DNA from: Typha latifolia
Taxonomy: Eukaryota; Streptophyta; Magnoliopsida; Poales; Typhaceae
Direction of reading: 5' to 3'
NCBI GenBank assembly: GCA_019914945.1
Contig: CM034109.1
Location: 4,154,001-4,218,000 of the forward strand
Length of the DNA stretch: 64,000 nucleotides
Positions 24,171-38,353 of the stretch are shown here, one piece after another. The notes under the pieces were generated by a model. It was not told where the DNA came from. It saw only the letters and a list, made by a program, of their open reading frames with translations, and did not search any database. Position 1 is the stretch's first letter; each line of letters opens with the position of its first letter. The translations under genes were made by a program, and so were the position numbers.

Positions 24171-24650
24171 CTCATGTACATCAGAAGTATTAATGATCAT
24201 GAAATATTTTCAAAAGTTTGAATATGATAGTATTTCTCTTATTTCTCCTCATCCTCTTTTTATTAAACTGTAATTCGTAGTTAATTTATAAAAATATTTT
24301 ACTCTATTTTTCTTCCATTTTTTCCTCTATTTCTCACTCATTCACTACCTTAATTTTGTTATATGAGAGGCCTGGATAAAATTGTTTCCATCGGAAAAAG
24401 AAGAAAATAAAAAAGGCTAGTAAATATAACTACGAAAGTTATAAATTAACTATAAAATTTATAAATTAATTATATACCTAATACGAAATCATATAGTAAA
24501 ATAAATATTTTGTCTCTTTCTTTTAGCTACTAATAGCACCACCGTTCTCTTTTTTTAAAAGAGTAGGATTTGATCTTTTAGCCTTTCCAATTAGGTAAAA
24601 AAATGTTATGTACACTTACGAAATTGTGTTTAATAAATGAAAATGTTCAT

Positions 24651-25854
24651 AGCTAGATACTGCAACATATTTGCAACACAGATTAAATTCTTTTATGGGG
24701 AAATCAACCAATTCGAATTAACTATACCAACTACAATATAGATGTGCGAATGTCTATAAATGAATGGAAGCTTCCCTAGCAATGCTTCAATTCCTATTTC
24801 ATCCATTATTAGAATAACTAAGATAAAAGAAGAAGAAGAAGAAGAAGAACGAGAACAAGTATGAATTATTTTTCTCTTACAATGTCCCATCAGTATTTAA
24901 TGAGACTAATAATAAAATGACAAATTTGAAAGGAAAAAAAAAGAGAGTCTGACTTGCAAAGAAAAATAAAAAAGGGTTTAATTGATAAAAAAGATAACTA
25001 TGTTTTTTATGCAAATTTCTCTATCAAAAATGCATATATAAGTTTAATATTCTAAAGACTGCTTATTGGGAAGAAAAAGTTAGATAAGATTTCGATAGTA
25101 GTAAAATCATATCCCTTTTATTATGGAAAAAAATCATAGAAAATTTGAACCACTTTAGTTTTTTCGCATACTTATAGTAGTACTGATAGTACATAGATTG
25201 GAAACCTATTAATACATAATATTGGATATTGTTTTTTTCCTCTCTGTAAAGACATTGAATACGCTCAAATCTGTTGGATTTTTAAAACATATAAAAAAAC
25301 TATAATAATGGCATACATATCATAGGTTCAGGCTCTATATTTAATTGGAGAACCAAGTCCCAAATCAACCATAAATCCTCTATTTGTATATTTTCAATAT
25401 TGCCTCAACAATGTACACCCTCCCACCATTAGCAAACTATAGGATACATAGCACCGGTCCCAATAATCAAAAACCTCAATCGATATCTTACTCCGGAGAC
25501 CTATCCAACAAATTGAAAAATACTTGGCCTCCAATTCTGTACAAACACAGATGGAGCAGCCTACAACACCATTTAAAGTAAATGAATTTAATGAAACCAA
25601 GCAGAGGTCATATATAAGAAAGAAGCTGAGGGAAGCACGCCGTAACAGCAAAGGTAAGGCTTCAAAAATCCACCCACAAACTGGGCCAAGTCTTTACAAC
25701 TACTAAGCATACAACACACACAATTAAATGGGGGCAAACATATTTAATGGAGCTTGCAAGTAAATACTAAATATTTGAGTAGAAGAATTGGTAATCTATC
25801 TTGTACCAAGGAGTAAAACATCAATATTGGTAGACTAAACATTGGCTCCAAAGA
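24651..25854. other. Intergenic DNA downstream of SUA
   Basis: AT-rich sequence with a short (AAG)n tract near 24,829-24,847. No recognisable protein or RNA was found. It lies between the repeat array and the SUA 3' end. Confidence 0.4.
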
Positions 25855-25940
25855 GCAACGGAATGGTGCTCAAATAGTTAAATGACTCATGCTGTATTGT
25901 ACGAGTACCCAGATTCAAACCCCAGCAACACTGGTATAAT
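25855..25940 (+). repeat. tRNA-like head of a possible SINE
   Basis: The stretch GGTGCTCAAATAGTTAAATG followed about 25 bp later by CCCAGATTCAAACCCC has the order and spacing of tRNA box A and box B. It is too diverged from a functional tRNA (no clear acceptor stem). A SINE fragment in the SUA 3' flank is the best reading. Confidence 0.4.
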
Positions 25941-26154
25941 TGAACACTACAAAATTCCCACTTCTCTCCAAAAAGTAAGACACCATCACAAGAACATTTC
26001 AGAAATGCTGCCTAGCTTGTACATGTAAGAAATCCAGTTTACCTTGTAGCACTTGATGGAATAAACAAAATCGTTGCTTTAACATACAGGGATTACATAT
26101 TGTGCCAACAAAGATCTTAAATTAGATAACTCTAAAATCTCATTATATTTCTAT

Positions 26155-29100
26155 CTAAGACATCTCACGGAATCTTGCAATGGCCTTCTTCTGAATAATG
26201 GTTCGATAACTATCTCCAGCTTGTGCCTCCAACAAGGGATCTACTTTCCTCTGTTGACTCCCAAGTCCTGCCCTGTCATCCACAGCTTTTGCTTGCACAG
26301 GTTCCTTGATGCCACTACCATCCTTTCCAAGTCCCTGGATGTTCATAAGTAGAATAGGCACACAAAAAAAAGGTACAAAAAAAACAAACCAGTGTCAGCA
26401 AGAAGTATCTACAGCAGCTTAGAATGTCCACATTGCAGGAAAATCATCCAATAAATCTGCCTTCATCCTTCCAGCACATTCAATTTTGGGTTAATCAGAG
26501 TAGTTGAGTGTGTGTATTACCACTACTAAAAAATACTAAACTATTACACAGTGGGGGAAAAGGATTCCTGCATAGAGATAATCTAAATGACTGATTTTTC
26601 CTGTATAATGAAAATAATGTTTTCAAGATATTCTAAATACAATAATCATCAGACTCAAAGCAGGATTCATGCAAAAATTACCTGAAAAAGAATGTGTGAA
26701 AAGAACAAGTGCAAAATTTAAGAGCATTTACATAGGATTAGATGGCAAATCCACATACAATCAGCAGTACCCGCAAGAGAGGTACTTTAAATGACAAGAC
26801 ATACTATAGCAAGAAATAAGCAGGAAAGAGAGGTACCAGTCCTTCTTGCCAGCCCATATTGCGAAGAATCCGGTTGCCCACGTTGTTTTCATCAATGGCA
26901 CGATCAGCAGTGATCACCTCATAACTTTCGGTGTTACTAATTGTTTCACCAGCACCCCGTGCACCAACTCCTGGGGGAAAGGGCATCGATCCTATCTCGG
27001 TTGATGAACCCTTGCGATATGGATAGTCACAAGCTTGACAAAAGGCATTTCCAGAAGATTAATATATGTCTTTAAAAGAATACAACGATGTATCAGTCGG
27101 AGAACTTCGTTGGGATAGTGAAGTATCTAATTACTATCAGTCAACGGAACCAAGTAAAACTCATCCACATTCTGCCGATATTTGATTTCCAGATTGATTA
27201 CAGGTGAATTTACTGTTTAACATAATCCACAATTTAATACTCTGCAAGATACCTATATAGACAGAAACTAATACTGTCATTAAATAGAAAATGGCGAACC
27301 AGGTAACACAAAGTATATCCTAGTTCAGGCAAACAGGCTTGCACCAGCTGACCATGGTAGTGGCAAGATCTAACAGTGTGTCACACTACAGTACAAAAGT
27401 AACAAAAGCATCATTTACATGAATGCAGGGGAGATCATTGATGCTTACTTGAATCTCCAAGGTCTGACAGGTCATTCTTAGATGAAGATGATCCATATAA
27501 GTTTCGTCTCTCTGCTGCCCGGTCTCTGTAAGTTGTCTGAGATTGTTCCCTGTGGGTTGATTGGACTGGTGTCTCAGAAAACCTACGCTTGCCACTACCA
27601 GCAGACCCTGATGATGCATATGAACCAAGTGCTGATGCGTCTGTTTTATAAGGTGCATCTGAAGGAGACTCAGCATTTGCTACCAATGAACCACTGGTGC
27701 TTGTAGCAGAAGCAATGTTAACAGTGGTTCCCGTAACATTAGGGAATGTGGTATCGGACTTTATAACCCCTCTCCCAGAACCTCTGATAACACCCATAAT
27801 GGTACGTCCTGAATTATTACTCATGGGGGGCCTGGGCTTTATTTGGGAATCCAAATCTACTGCTTGAGTGGAGACGGATGGTATAGCACCACGATTAACA
27901 ACTGAGCTATAGCCCAAAACTGTGCTTGCTTGCTTTGTATTTCCAAAATCAGATAGTGACTTACTTTTAGAGGATAAACTTACAGAGGCATTGTACGAAT
28001 TATCATGCTTATCATCTGTCAAACTGGATGGATCCCTGTCATCCAGGATAAATCGTGCAGCCTGCCCTTCATGATTTCTTTGCTTCCACATCGCCAAAAC
28101 ATTATTCATCTTCTTCTTATTAGCCAGGAGACTACTTTTTGATGCCAACTTAATCTCTTTTGACTTCTCCTTTTCTTTTTTCTCTGCAGCTAATGCTGCA
28201 TTTGCGGCAGCTTGAACAGCATCAGGCAATGAAGCTTTCTCATTTGGTTTTACTGTAGCTGCAGGTGCAGATATTACTACTTTTCTGCTAGTATTACCAT
28301 CTGATGTTTTTGATGATTCATTTTCCGCTGGCTCATTAGCTGCCTTATTGTTGCTCTGATCACCACAAGGAACATACTGTTGACTTTGTTGATCGTAGGA
28401 ATACCACATTCCTGTATTGCCATCATAATAAAGCCCTGCATGAAATAAGAAACACAAAAAAGAAGCCAATTAAATGACTAGTTTTGTGGTTCACATAATG
28501 CCAAAGGTCAACTTCCTAGTCTAGGGAATCACAACAATGAGGTAATAAAGTTAGTAATGAAATGCTTTTCAACAGACAAATTAAATTGCTGGTAAAGAAT
28601 AACTGACCTGTATTTCCATCATAGTAAAATCCAGAGGAAGCATCATAATAATAACCAGATTTTTCATCCCACACAAACCCAGACTGTGAAACAGAACCAC
28701 CTTTGGGAGCTTCTAAATTGGCATTCTGCACATGGCCATTAGCTGATTGCTTGTCATCAGGATTGTATTCTTTTGGTGTCCAACCTACAGCATCATACTG
28801 AAACAAAAGGGCAACAATATAAGACGCTAGTGTTCTCCATATAATAAGTATGGACAATAATACTAGACTAGCATAATAAGAAAATTAAGAATCAAGCAAC
28901 ACGTAAGAATCTGCTGTGACACCTTACACTTCCACAATATACTACATATGGAACTCTCAATAAAGTACTACAACATAAATGCATGAAGTCCAAAAAAAAT
29001 TGAAGACAAGATCTTGATGACAATTCATGCAATATCTACACTAAATACTTGCTCAAAGATGGCCGAATACAAAATTGAAGATTTGTAGTAATCTTTTTCT

Positions 29101-32100
29101 AAAGTTTGCTAACTCACTAATTACTCTAAAATCTTAAAAATTAATAGAGAAAAATGATTTTTATACAATAGCATTCCCTTCTTCACTTCTAAGATCATGA
29201 CAATTTAATAGGCCAAGAAGTGGATTTCGAATTAATGGGTAGGCTTTTTATACTTTAAATGGCAAATAGACCTTACGCAATTAAAACCCAAAACCTCCTC
29301 CTCAAATACCATATTAACTCACCAATTATGCTAAAATCTGAAGCTGATAGAGAAAGATGATTTTAATTCTTTTATATTCCATCAGACATAAAAGAAGAGC
29401 AAACCAATGGGCAAAAAAATGGGTCAATACTGTTCCTATTTTACCAAGAAACTACTGGCACTAATCAAGTATAATCACTCCAAAGGTGTCAACTTTCACG
29501 AGGTAGCAATTTCACCTTTTGTACAGTAAAATTTTGAATAATGGAAGACTTAGAAAAATGTAAAAGTAAGCAAATACTATTAAGGCAAGCACCAAAGACC
29601 TGTTGGGCAAATGTTGCCGCCTCAATTGCAGCTGCTGCAAGACTGCTCGACTGCGGAGCCCCAGACCCAGGTCCATGTATGCTTTTTGCATATGCTACAC
29701 GCAAAACTTGCCCATTTTTCTCAAGTGTTGTTCCATTTGTTGCTTCAAGAGCTCTCGTCGCATCCTCCACCTACAATAACCAAAACAGAAAAAATAAGAA
29801 TCCAACAGAAGGAAAGAAACAAGGCAAGGAAGCAAGCAGTCATTACTGAATGGAAGTGGATGAAAGCAAAACCCCTCGATACGTGAGTAAACTTATCTCT
29901 GACAAGTCGAAGATCCTGCCAACAAAGAGAATGATTTTAGCAGTAACAAAGCAACAAAACTATAAGCATAAGGACCACACTTCCAACCTTTATAGCTGCA
30001 TGCTTGGCGAACTCATAACGGAGCATTTCCTCATCAGCATTTTCATCCAGACCACGGACAACTAAAACATGCGTAGGACCTGAGCATTTATAGTCAGTTA
30101 ACAGCACATTCAAAAAACTAAAAAAAAAAATCAAAATTTCGCATTCCAGAAAAGAATCTACCTGCTTCTGATCCCCTTTTCCCTAGTACTGCTGTAGTGG
30201 ATGTTGATACATCAGCTGCTGGAGCATCATCAGTCCGCGGCTCATTGCACTGCATCAGTAAAATCAAACATAATAAACCCAAAAAAGCAATCACGAAAAT
30301 CATAAATAGATTTTAGATATCTATACATAGTAACAATATAGGTTAATATTTGGCAAATAGCAGCAGCAATGAATATTGCATGTTAATAATATAGAAAGAC
30401 GCACACTTCAGAAAGATTGACCAAGTCCTTCCACTTTGCTTAGCTTGTAAGGCATTTACAAGCTAATATGAAAATCTAAAAGATTCCAAGAAATTAGCAA
30501 GTCCCAAAATAAGCAAGATAACTCAAAGGCTTAATATATAAAGCAAATTGGCAGGGGATCAGAAGGAGGAAAAAAACGTACTTCAGACTGAAAAGATGTA
30601 CAAACTCTACAAACTGCACACTAGTACTGCAAAAGGATGTAGAAAGAAGAACCATTGTATTGAAAGGCGGTTGCCCTGAAAACAAAGAATGCATCCCCGC
30701 CAAAAGAGGGCAGGCCACCTTGGCGGTTTTGGTGTTATTTTTAATATTTTTAATCAGCAGAATAGGTGTTTTTTTCTGCATTTATGTTTGCTAATTACTA
30801 TTCTGCTGAGGGCCTAAGAGAGATTACTATTTTTTCTGCAAGTATGTGATTAGTATTTGTGGATTAACATTTGTGATTCTTGTTTGCTAGTATGTATATT
30901 TGCTATTATGTTGAATACTGTTTGTGAATTAATTGTTATTCTGCTAGAGGAATTATTGCCAATTATATATATAGTATTTATTATATATCATATATAATTA
31001 TTTATAATTTATTATATATTAAAAATGCTAGATTGCTTTGGCCCACCTTGTTGCCCGCATTCAGCCTAGGTGCTATGCGATAAAGTGATCGCTAACCGCA
31101 ATCGTCTTTCAAAATATTGGAAAGAACAATTAGCTAATGGGTCAATCTCCAAAGACTTCCGCTAAGGGCAAAATTCTGCACGGGACTAATGATGAAGTGA
31201 TAGAAAACTCATCTGAGACAAAAGAGGATTCTACATGTTCAACAGAGTTCTATAAGAAAAAGGTACTTTAGCCCCTGATGAGTAAAATAATTTAGATCAA
31301 AGAACAAAAAGTAAAATTATGTTACTTTTCAACTGACTTACATAGATGTTAAAAAGGAATAAAATGTGAAAATACAAAACAATGTGAATGGATACCTGGA
31401 AACAGGATGTTCGACGCGCAAAATTTACACATCCACATATAGTACACATCCAGTCACATGGTGCAGTAGAAAACCTGTGCTGCCCATATGAAGACTTTGT
31501 CAAACTTTCTTGTCCTAGAGAAGGTGCACCTGCCCCACCAGTTGGCTTACTACTGCAGTACAAGTGGTTTTATCAGCAAAAAGTATACAAGTTACTTGTA
31601 GACATATGAGACCATTCGAAGCAGGCTAAGTAAAAAGATCTTTACATCAGCAATAGCTAGTCCAATGTGAGATGAGAACCATGTTCCCTCCAACTAGTCT
31701 GAAGCTTAAGCATATTATTGTATGTTTGGTAATTTGCTTCGATAATCAAAGTCTAAATTCAACTAAGTAGTACTATAAAGGAAAACTAAATATTTAAGAC
31801 GACATGAATCACAGATCCTTCAATATGCTTCCATGAAAAATAAAACAATGATATAATGTCAAAAACCAAGCATCAGCAAGATCATCATAGGTCATAAAGG
31901 AGAATGCAAACTCCATATTTTCACTGCAAGATATCCATACCTAGATGAATAACCAATGAATAAACTCAAAAGCAAGGAATCAAGGCAGGTGTAGGGTTCT
32001 AACAACACTAAGGACCAAGCCAATAATTTAGATGTCTCACCTTTCAGTTTTATCCCTCCTAACACAACTTAAAGTAACAATTTTTCCCACCTAAGCAAAA

Positions 32101-34727
32101 CTTAGATCCAATGAAGAAATTATATAGTGGACAGTTTCATAAATTCCGAACACTATCTAGTGGAGACCAGATTCTTGGAAAACTCTCCACCTGGAAGAGA
32201 CACTGCATATTTAGCAAACTATATTATTATGCACAAAAGTGAGGCATGAAAGCTATATCTACAATTAAACAATAACTTGTGTATCAGCAATTCAAATTAA
32301 GACCGAGCTGCATCATGGTTAGGCTATCACCATTCAAGCTAGGAAATGCACTCGCATATTTAAGCTTTTTGTAGCATATTGTGGCCAAGCTTGGGTTAGG
32401 TTTTTCTCCCTATGTTCCATATCATCCATAAACTTTACAAACCAAATCATAAACCAAAACACAAACAGCACTGATAATAGCTATCAAATCAGATTGCTGG
32501 TCTCAATCATATCTACTTGTACTTGGTTCAATTTCTGGCGTTGAATACGCTACATTTAAATTCTCATCGGGCATGATAAGTTCATCTACATCATATTGCA
32601 ACAAGATGGTCCGCATTTAGCTGTGCTTCCACCATTTATGCTATAAGACCATCCAACATCCTCGTCTTAACATAGTCTTTCGTGCTAAAATGCTAATAGG
32701 CCAATGACACAGCAGCATCACCGCAAAAGAGAACTTCGATGATTCATGTCACAAATTAATGTCCAAAAGAAGCTGTATTATCCCCATTTGTGTTGATATG
32801 ACTAGGAAATTTATATAACAAGTTATAAAAAAAAAAGAATAGATAGAGAAGTGTGCTTCAGTCCTTTACAAACACAAAAGCATCGAGAACAGAATATTTG
32901 ATATTTCAAAAAACTTGTACCTGTACTCAAAAAATAGCTTTCTTCCATCAATCACCAGACCGTTTTCTCCACTACCATTCATCATGTTACGAGCAGCTTC
33001 CTATATATCAGAGTTGAAGCTTGTAAGAATGGTATCAAGTGAGAGTGGAGCCACAGGGCCCAAGAGTGAAGATATGGCATGATAGGTACCACTGTAGGAA
33101 AATCAATAAACGCAAATCCACGAGAGATGCCAGAACTCCTCTCCTTTATCACACGCACATGCCTAAGAGGTCCCCACTCAGCCTACAACGCATTATACAC
33201 TGATAAATAAACAAAAATAATATTACTTACAAAGACCATAAACAACAAGTTATAAGAAGAATTTGTACAAGAATTTGATATAGATCTTCTTCTGTCGTCT
33301 TCTGCGATAAACCCTTCACAACAACGGTGGCTGATGGGGCCTGCAACAGACAAAATGTTTTCATATGATATCTCCCAAGCTGTAAATAGTTGTGCCAATA
33401 TTTAAAGTCAAAGTATGATCTTACAACTGAGTCTGTATGTCTTCTCTCATCACGATCGTGGTCTCTTCTTCGATCACTCCTCTCATATCTACTATCATCA
33501 TAACTGTCCTCTCTGTGACTTCGCCCATAACTTCGACCTCTAGGAGATCTTGATCTTGATCGATCGTCACGCCCATGCGATCGAGAGCGGTCATGATGTC
33601 TATACGGACTTTGGTCTCTTTCACGACTCAGACCTCTTTTATCACGATCACGATCACGTGATTCACGTCTTCGCCAAGTACTGTCCCTCTTGCCTCTCTC
33701 ATGGTCAGAATCATAATTGTACCGACCATAATCATAGTCTTTTTCTCTACTGTTTTCCCTGCTTTGGTGAGAAATGCGATGGCGAAGTTCATAGTCACTA
33801 CCAACCTCATCACGATCTCTACCCCCCATCCTTGCATGCCTATCAAAACCATAATCACGGTGACTATCTGTTTCATAATAGCTGTCAACATTATGATAAT
33901 TATCACGGAATTTATCAACTCCTCGAAAGGAATCAACATCATGATACTTCTCTGCATCACGATAGTCCATCTCATGAAATGAGTCATGTCTTCTGGATTC
34001 CCTAAGGAGTGGATATTCATCATCAAAATTTCTTTTAGGCTGAGGCCAAATGCCAGTCGCAGGCGGCGGTGGTGGATATACGTCTCTCTCATGTACATCG
34101 TGTTGGAATGTACTCCTGGCATAAACAGATTCTCTAGAAAAACCTTCATCCAAAAATCTCCTACCACTGTATGATCCACCAGCCCTGCCAAAATATGGTA
34201 AGTAGTAGGGGAAATGGGTATAATTGTACAGCATAAAATATCTGAAGTACAATCAGAAAGTAGTGAAACAATTATCACTACTATAGAACCTATAGCAATC
34301 CAAAACAACAAAATGATAAACATAAAAAAGTTTCATGTTTTCAACTCAAGATCAAAGAGGGGCACTTTACCATGCTCGAATGAGAATTTCTATGAAAATG
34401 AATAACAAGTCACTATAAGAAATATCAAAGCATTGACTAACCTGAAATCTGGCTCATTGACAGTATTGTACCCCTCAAGTGCCTGTAGATTCAACAGAAT
34501 AAGTCAAGTCAGCAACAAATAATTATGGAAGGGGTAGGGAAATCCACTCCATATCAATAGTGGCCCACGGATTTCTGTGAAAGTTCTTTAGAATGAGAGG
34601 CCAATAAACATGGAGGCACATGAGCCATATATCTGCTATATCATCCCGGATAGGTAATAAAGGAGAAAACTGCAATTACGCTGTTATTATCCCATCCTTG
34701 TTGCAGGACATAACGCCCAGGATCCAT
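26155..34727 (-). CDS. SUA: SUPPRESSOR OF ABI3-5 splicing factor (RBM5/RBM10-type)
   Basis: Fifteen coding exons, in transcription order: 34727-34680, 34482-34442, 34184-33425, 33340-33269, 33182-33090, 33000-32921, 31552-31396, 30249-30162, 30079-29988, 29915-29847, 29770-29600, 28797-28608, 28435-27449, 27033-26837, 26334-26155. All junctions are GT-AG and in phase, giving 1,074 residues. The start is MDPGRY, as in known plant SUA proteins. Domains: an Arg/Asp/Ser-rich region (about 31-283); RRM1 (286-364; RNP1 SRGFAFID at 327-334); a RanBP2-type zinc finger (Cys 401, 404, 415, 418, the last supplied by the next exon); RRM2 (449-530; RNP1 SRGFAFIHF at 490-498); an OCRE tyrosine-rich repeat domain (about 598-643, YYYDASSGFYYDGNTG); a Lys-rich segment with MWKQRNHEGQAARF; and a G-patch near the end (about 1000-1046, MGWQEGLGLGKDGSG). 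In Arabidopsis SUA acts in the nucleus in alternative splicing and represses removal of a cryptic ABI3 intron. All domains look intact. Confidence 0.95.
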
Positions 34728-36395
34728 TTCTTGAAGGCCGCACCAGTTTTATCCTATAAGTTCTTGATGATCTTTGCAGATGTGGAAGTGGTTGTTTGGA
34801 GAATCTATCCTGTAATGGATGCACAGAGTATAGACAGAGTTATGCCAGTGTCAATAAATAACTAACGTGCATGGCCAGCCTCATGGAACCTTCAAAACCA
34901 ACCATCCAATAATCATATCATCTTCAGGCTCTTGCATCAATGATATAAGCCTTTGAAATTTGAAGTATATATTACAAACTAATATAATTGTGCAGCATTC
35001 TTAAGAATTAGAAAAGACAGAAGGCCTCTGGTAACCTACAAAAAAAGTCAAAACAGCTTGAACAACCAAAGTATTACATAGGAGACTTCCCCGAGGAATT
35101 AGAAATACTACTAACAACGAATCAAAATAAATGGCCACAAAGGATATGGCACCCAAATGGCATAATATAGAACAGGCGTGGCAAGAAACCTAATTTTATA
35201 TCTAATTAGTAACAAAACATGACAACTAAAAAATGAAGAGAGAAAGAGAGAATTAGACATAGAGCAATTGAACAATAATGAGATAGAAATGATGATGTCC
35301 AATGAATTCATGATTGCCTCTAAAATTAACTATAACATGCATACCTCACACTTAAATGCAAGAACTCTAGCAATAATTCAATGAGAGAAAGAATCAAAGA
35401 ACTACAGATGAAATGATGTTGCATCATTAGGTATTGCATCTTATGGTATTAAACAAGAATTTGCTGTCTTATGCACCTATTCAGATTACTGCCTAACCTA
35501 GTGAGAAAATGAAAAATGGAATATCTGCATCCAAGCAAATTAATGTACTACAAAGTGCTTTCAATATCAAATGCATTATTATATACTACTGCATCTGAAT
35601 CGAATAGAATATGGAAGCATGATATTTGCAGCGAAGGATGTCCTGCAAATATGTTTAGAAGAACAAGTATTATAAAGTTTTGAAGGTCTCAAGAAAAAAT
35701 TGAAAAAGATAAGAGCACATCACACCCTACAGTCTATACCAGCATAAACAATCAATCTGCTAAAGGAATTAAAATATTATAAAGTATAAACATGAGTTCT
35801 ATGGGTAACTATTTTCATTTGTTTGTCAATGAATAGTTTTACACACATGATATTTGTTATATAGTCTTACAACTAATCAAGAGCAAAGAAAAGGTGATAA
35901 TACAGTAGAAATCGGGTCACTAGACCCACGCAACAAAAACTTATTCTTCAACATCAAGATCTGATGGTCCACACTCAAATAGGTATTGACTCTAAAAAGA
36001 GAGAACCTAATGAACACAAGAACCAGAAGAGGATAAACACAATCACATGGAAATGATGTACCAAATACTATCTTGATTGCTATGTCGTTGTGGACTTTGT
36101 ATGTAAGATGAGATAAACTTTTTATCAATCTTCTCTTTTTAATTATCACAAGTCATCAGAGCTTGATGTCTATCCCAAGGTTCCGAGTACTGAGATTAGG
36201 ATCAGCCACTCAAGAAAACAATATGTCTCAGTCATATTGGTTGTATTGGATCAAATTATCTTTTAATTACATTAAATTCTAAATATTATCTAAAAATGCA
36301 GAATTTTTTTAAAAAATTTAGAAAAAATAACAGAAAATTAAGAGAGTAATAACTACTCAGATATGAAGCCTAGAAATCAAAAAAGTATTCATTAT

Positions 36396-36472
36396 CTCCC
36401 TCTCTCTACTCTCTCTCTCTCTCTAACAACACCCCCCCCGCCTCTCTCTCTCTCTCTCTCTTCCTCTTTATC
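36396..36472. repeat. CT microsatellite
   Basis: Runs of CTCTCTCT interrupted by a poly-C stretch, within the SUA leader intron. Confidence 0.8.
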
Positions 36473-37224
36473 TCTCTAATACTGCGGCAAAAATTTGAGC
36501 CTTCCTTCCTATTTGATTCATTGGAAGCCTATAAGTTATCTAAATGTTTCCTAGGTGTGCTATAATGAACATAAATGATCAATAGAATTCTTCATAGTAT
36601 AGAGTTGAGCACTACCCAATTATAAAGAACATCATGCTTCCTTCTATTCTCATGGTTACTCGGGATGGCAATGCAATGATTGATCATAGAAACTTTGGTG
36701 AACATACATCATGGACAAAAGATGAACTATGTACAAGGCTAATAATTTAGTGGGGTGACCTAGTTGATTATAACCATGGTTAGAAGGATTGGCTGATCTC
36801 AATCCGGCCCAATCCCAATCAATTGACTAGAATCGTGCAGGATCAGCTTGGATCGGCCAATCCAGATCGAGATTGGTGGGTTTGGGCAAAGTAGTGCATG
36901 CATGAGCTAGGTTAATACAGAGTACTAAAGGTACGAAAGATGGTGAGCATGAGTTGGTTAATTAGTTCAAGTGTAATAACTAACCTCTTGTGTTGACATA
37001 AGGAAAACGCAAGTTAATATTTATTCTTGGTATATGTAGTGAAGGTGGCAATAAATTAATTAAAGTAACGACACTACATTAAGTTTGCTAATTAATTAGA
37101 TTATATATGATCTCTTAATTACATAACCGATTGGGTCTAAATTTCTCTCTTAATATATATAGAATGGTTGATTAAAAAATAAATTCCTAATATAGAATGC
37201 TCCTTATTTTTATTCTCTCTTCTT

Positions 37225-37226
<2 letters not shown>

Positions 37227-37254
<28 letters not shown>
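37227..37254. repeat. (TA)n microsatellite
   Basis: Perfect alternating AT run in the SUA leader intron. Confidence 0.85.
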
Positions 37255-37255
<1 letters not shown>

Positions 37256-38353
37256 CAAGACAATTAAGTTAGTAATTTTTTAATTTTTAGGGTTCACATG
37301 TGAATAATTATTATTTTCTTATTTTTTGTCATTTTTTCTAAATTTTAGAAATTTTCCTACAATTTTAAATAATATTTAGAATTTTGCGCAATTAAAAAAA
37401 GTCAAGTTCGATCCGAACGACCAATACGGCCGATACGTATCAACTTTTTGAAAGGCCGATCCCAAATCTGATCCCGATTTTTCAGACCTTAATTATAAGT
37501 TTATACATTCCAAGTGGAAGCACCACTCAATTGTGACATACAATGTGAGACACAACAATCAGTTTTGCTTGATGCGAAGGAGAATCTAGATGACTTTCTA
37601 ATCACAACAAAGTATTACTCTTTAAACCCACTAAATCTTCACTTAGAAGATTAAACACCGCTCTCATTCACCAATATAAGAAATGATGCTTTAAAGATGG
37701 TAGAGAATTATCTTTAGCTAATTGATTTTGAAGATAATATAGCCTAAACAATCACATAAACCACCAAGACGTACATGCAATAGATGATGTAACTTTGCTA
37801 TTAGATTATCTGATTAAATGTTTGATGTCTATTTATTTCAAGCTGACAATTCATCAAAGAAAATATTTTATTCCAAACAATCCGATATTCCGATGCTCAT
37901 TTATCATTTCAATTATTACCAAAAGATTTATAATATTGTAGGTGCTTCATGTTAAGAAAAGTTATGCATATAGAATTGATCAAAATAGGTCATACCGAGA
38001 ATTTAGTATGTTCAAAATTATCAAGCCAGTACTGACATATCATTTCAAAGATGAAAGTGGGTCTGATATTGACTATAGAAGCAAATCCATACCTCACCTA
38101 AACTCTACATTTGGCCTTAGTTAGGTTCACAGATCCACAACTAACGGACTGCTAATTCAAATAAACCAAATGAGCTTATCCATAACTTTCGATATAAACC
38201 CAATTATATGCCCCCAAAGTGCTGGATCAGGCAGCATATATGGAACTAAATATTATAACCATGAAAGAAAAAATCCTTTCAACTAGCATAAGAAAGCTAG
38301 ATAATTAACAAGAAAATAATAAGAACAAGTAATAGTAACAAAAGAATCCATAC

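Larger units (their letters stand above)
16100..24650 (+). repeat. Array of seven ~0.5-kb direct repeat units, heavily invaded
   Basis: A unit beginning with the motif GTTAGTAAATATAACTACGA occurs in the same direction near 16,108, 16,580, 18,935, 20,178, 21,550, 22,062 and 24,412. In each, a second landmark (AATAGCACTAACGTTCTC or variant) follows about 100-130 bp later where uninterrupted: 16,232, 16,720, 19,050, 20,705, 21,678, 22,185, 24,530. Undisturbed neighbours are 470-510 bp apart. Other landmarks shared by units are TTTAGCTCTTTCAATTAGG, AGTGCTCATATACATTAG and TCTTACTTCTCCTCATCC. The units are non-coding and AT-rich. Insertions separate them: a CACTA fragment between units 2 and 3, a solo LTR in unit 3, a MITE and a captured gene piece in unit 4, and a composite insertion in unit 6. 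The family is not one I recognise. Confidence 0.75.
34728..38353 (-). other. SUA leader intron
   Basis: About 3.6 kb of AT-rich, non-coding sequence between the proposed leader exon and the first coding exon. It contains a CT microsatellite with a poly-C stretch (about 36,396-36,472) and an (AT)n tract (37,227-37,254). Text around 36,770-37,470 looks like decayed transposon DNA but was not classified. The first few tens of bases upstream of the ATG are probably 5' UTR. Confidence 0.5.

Noticed and set aside
33550..34323. Open frames on both strands overlapping the large SUA exon
   Set aside because: Shadow frames of the Arg/Asp/Ser-rich exon; the SUA frame has family motifs and continuous splicing.
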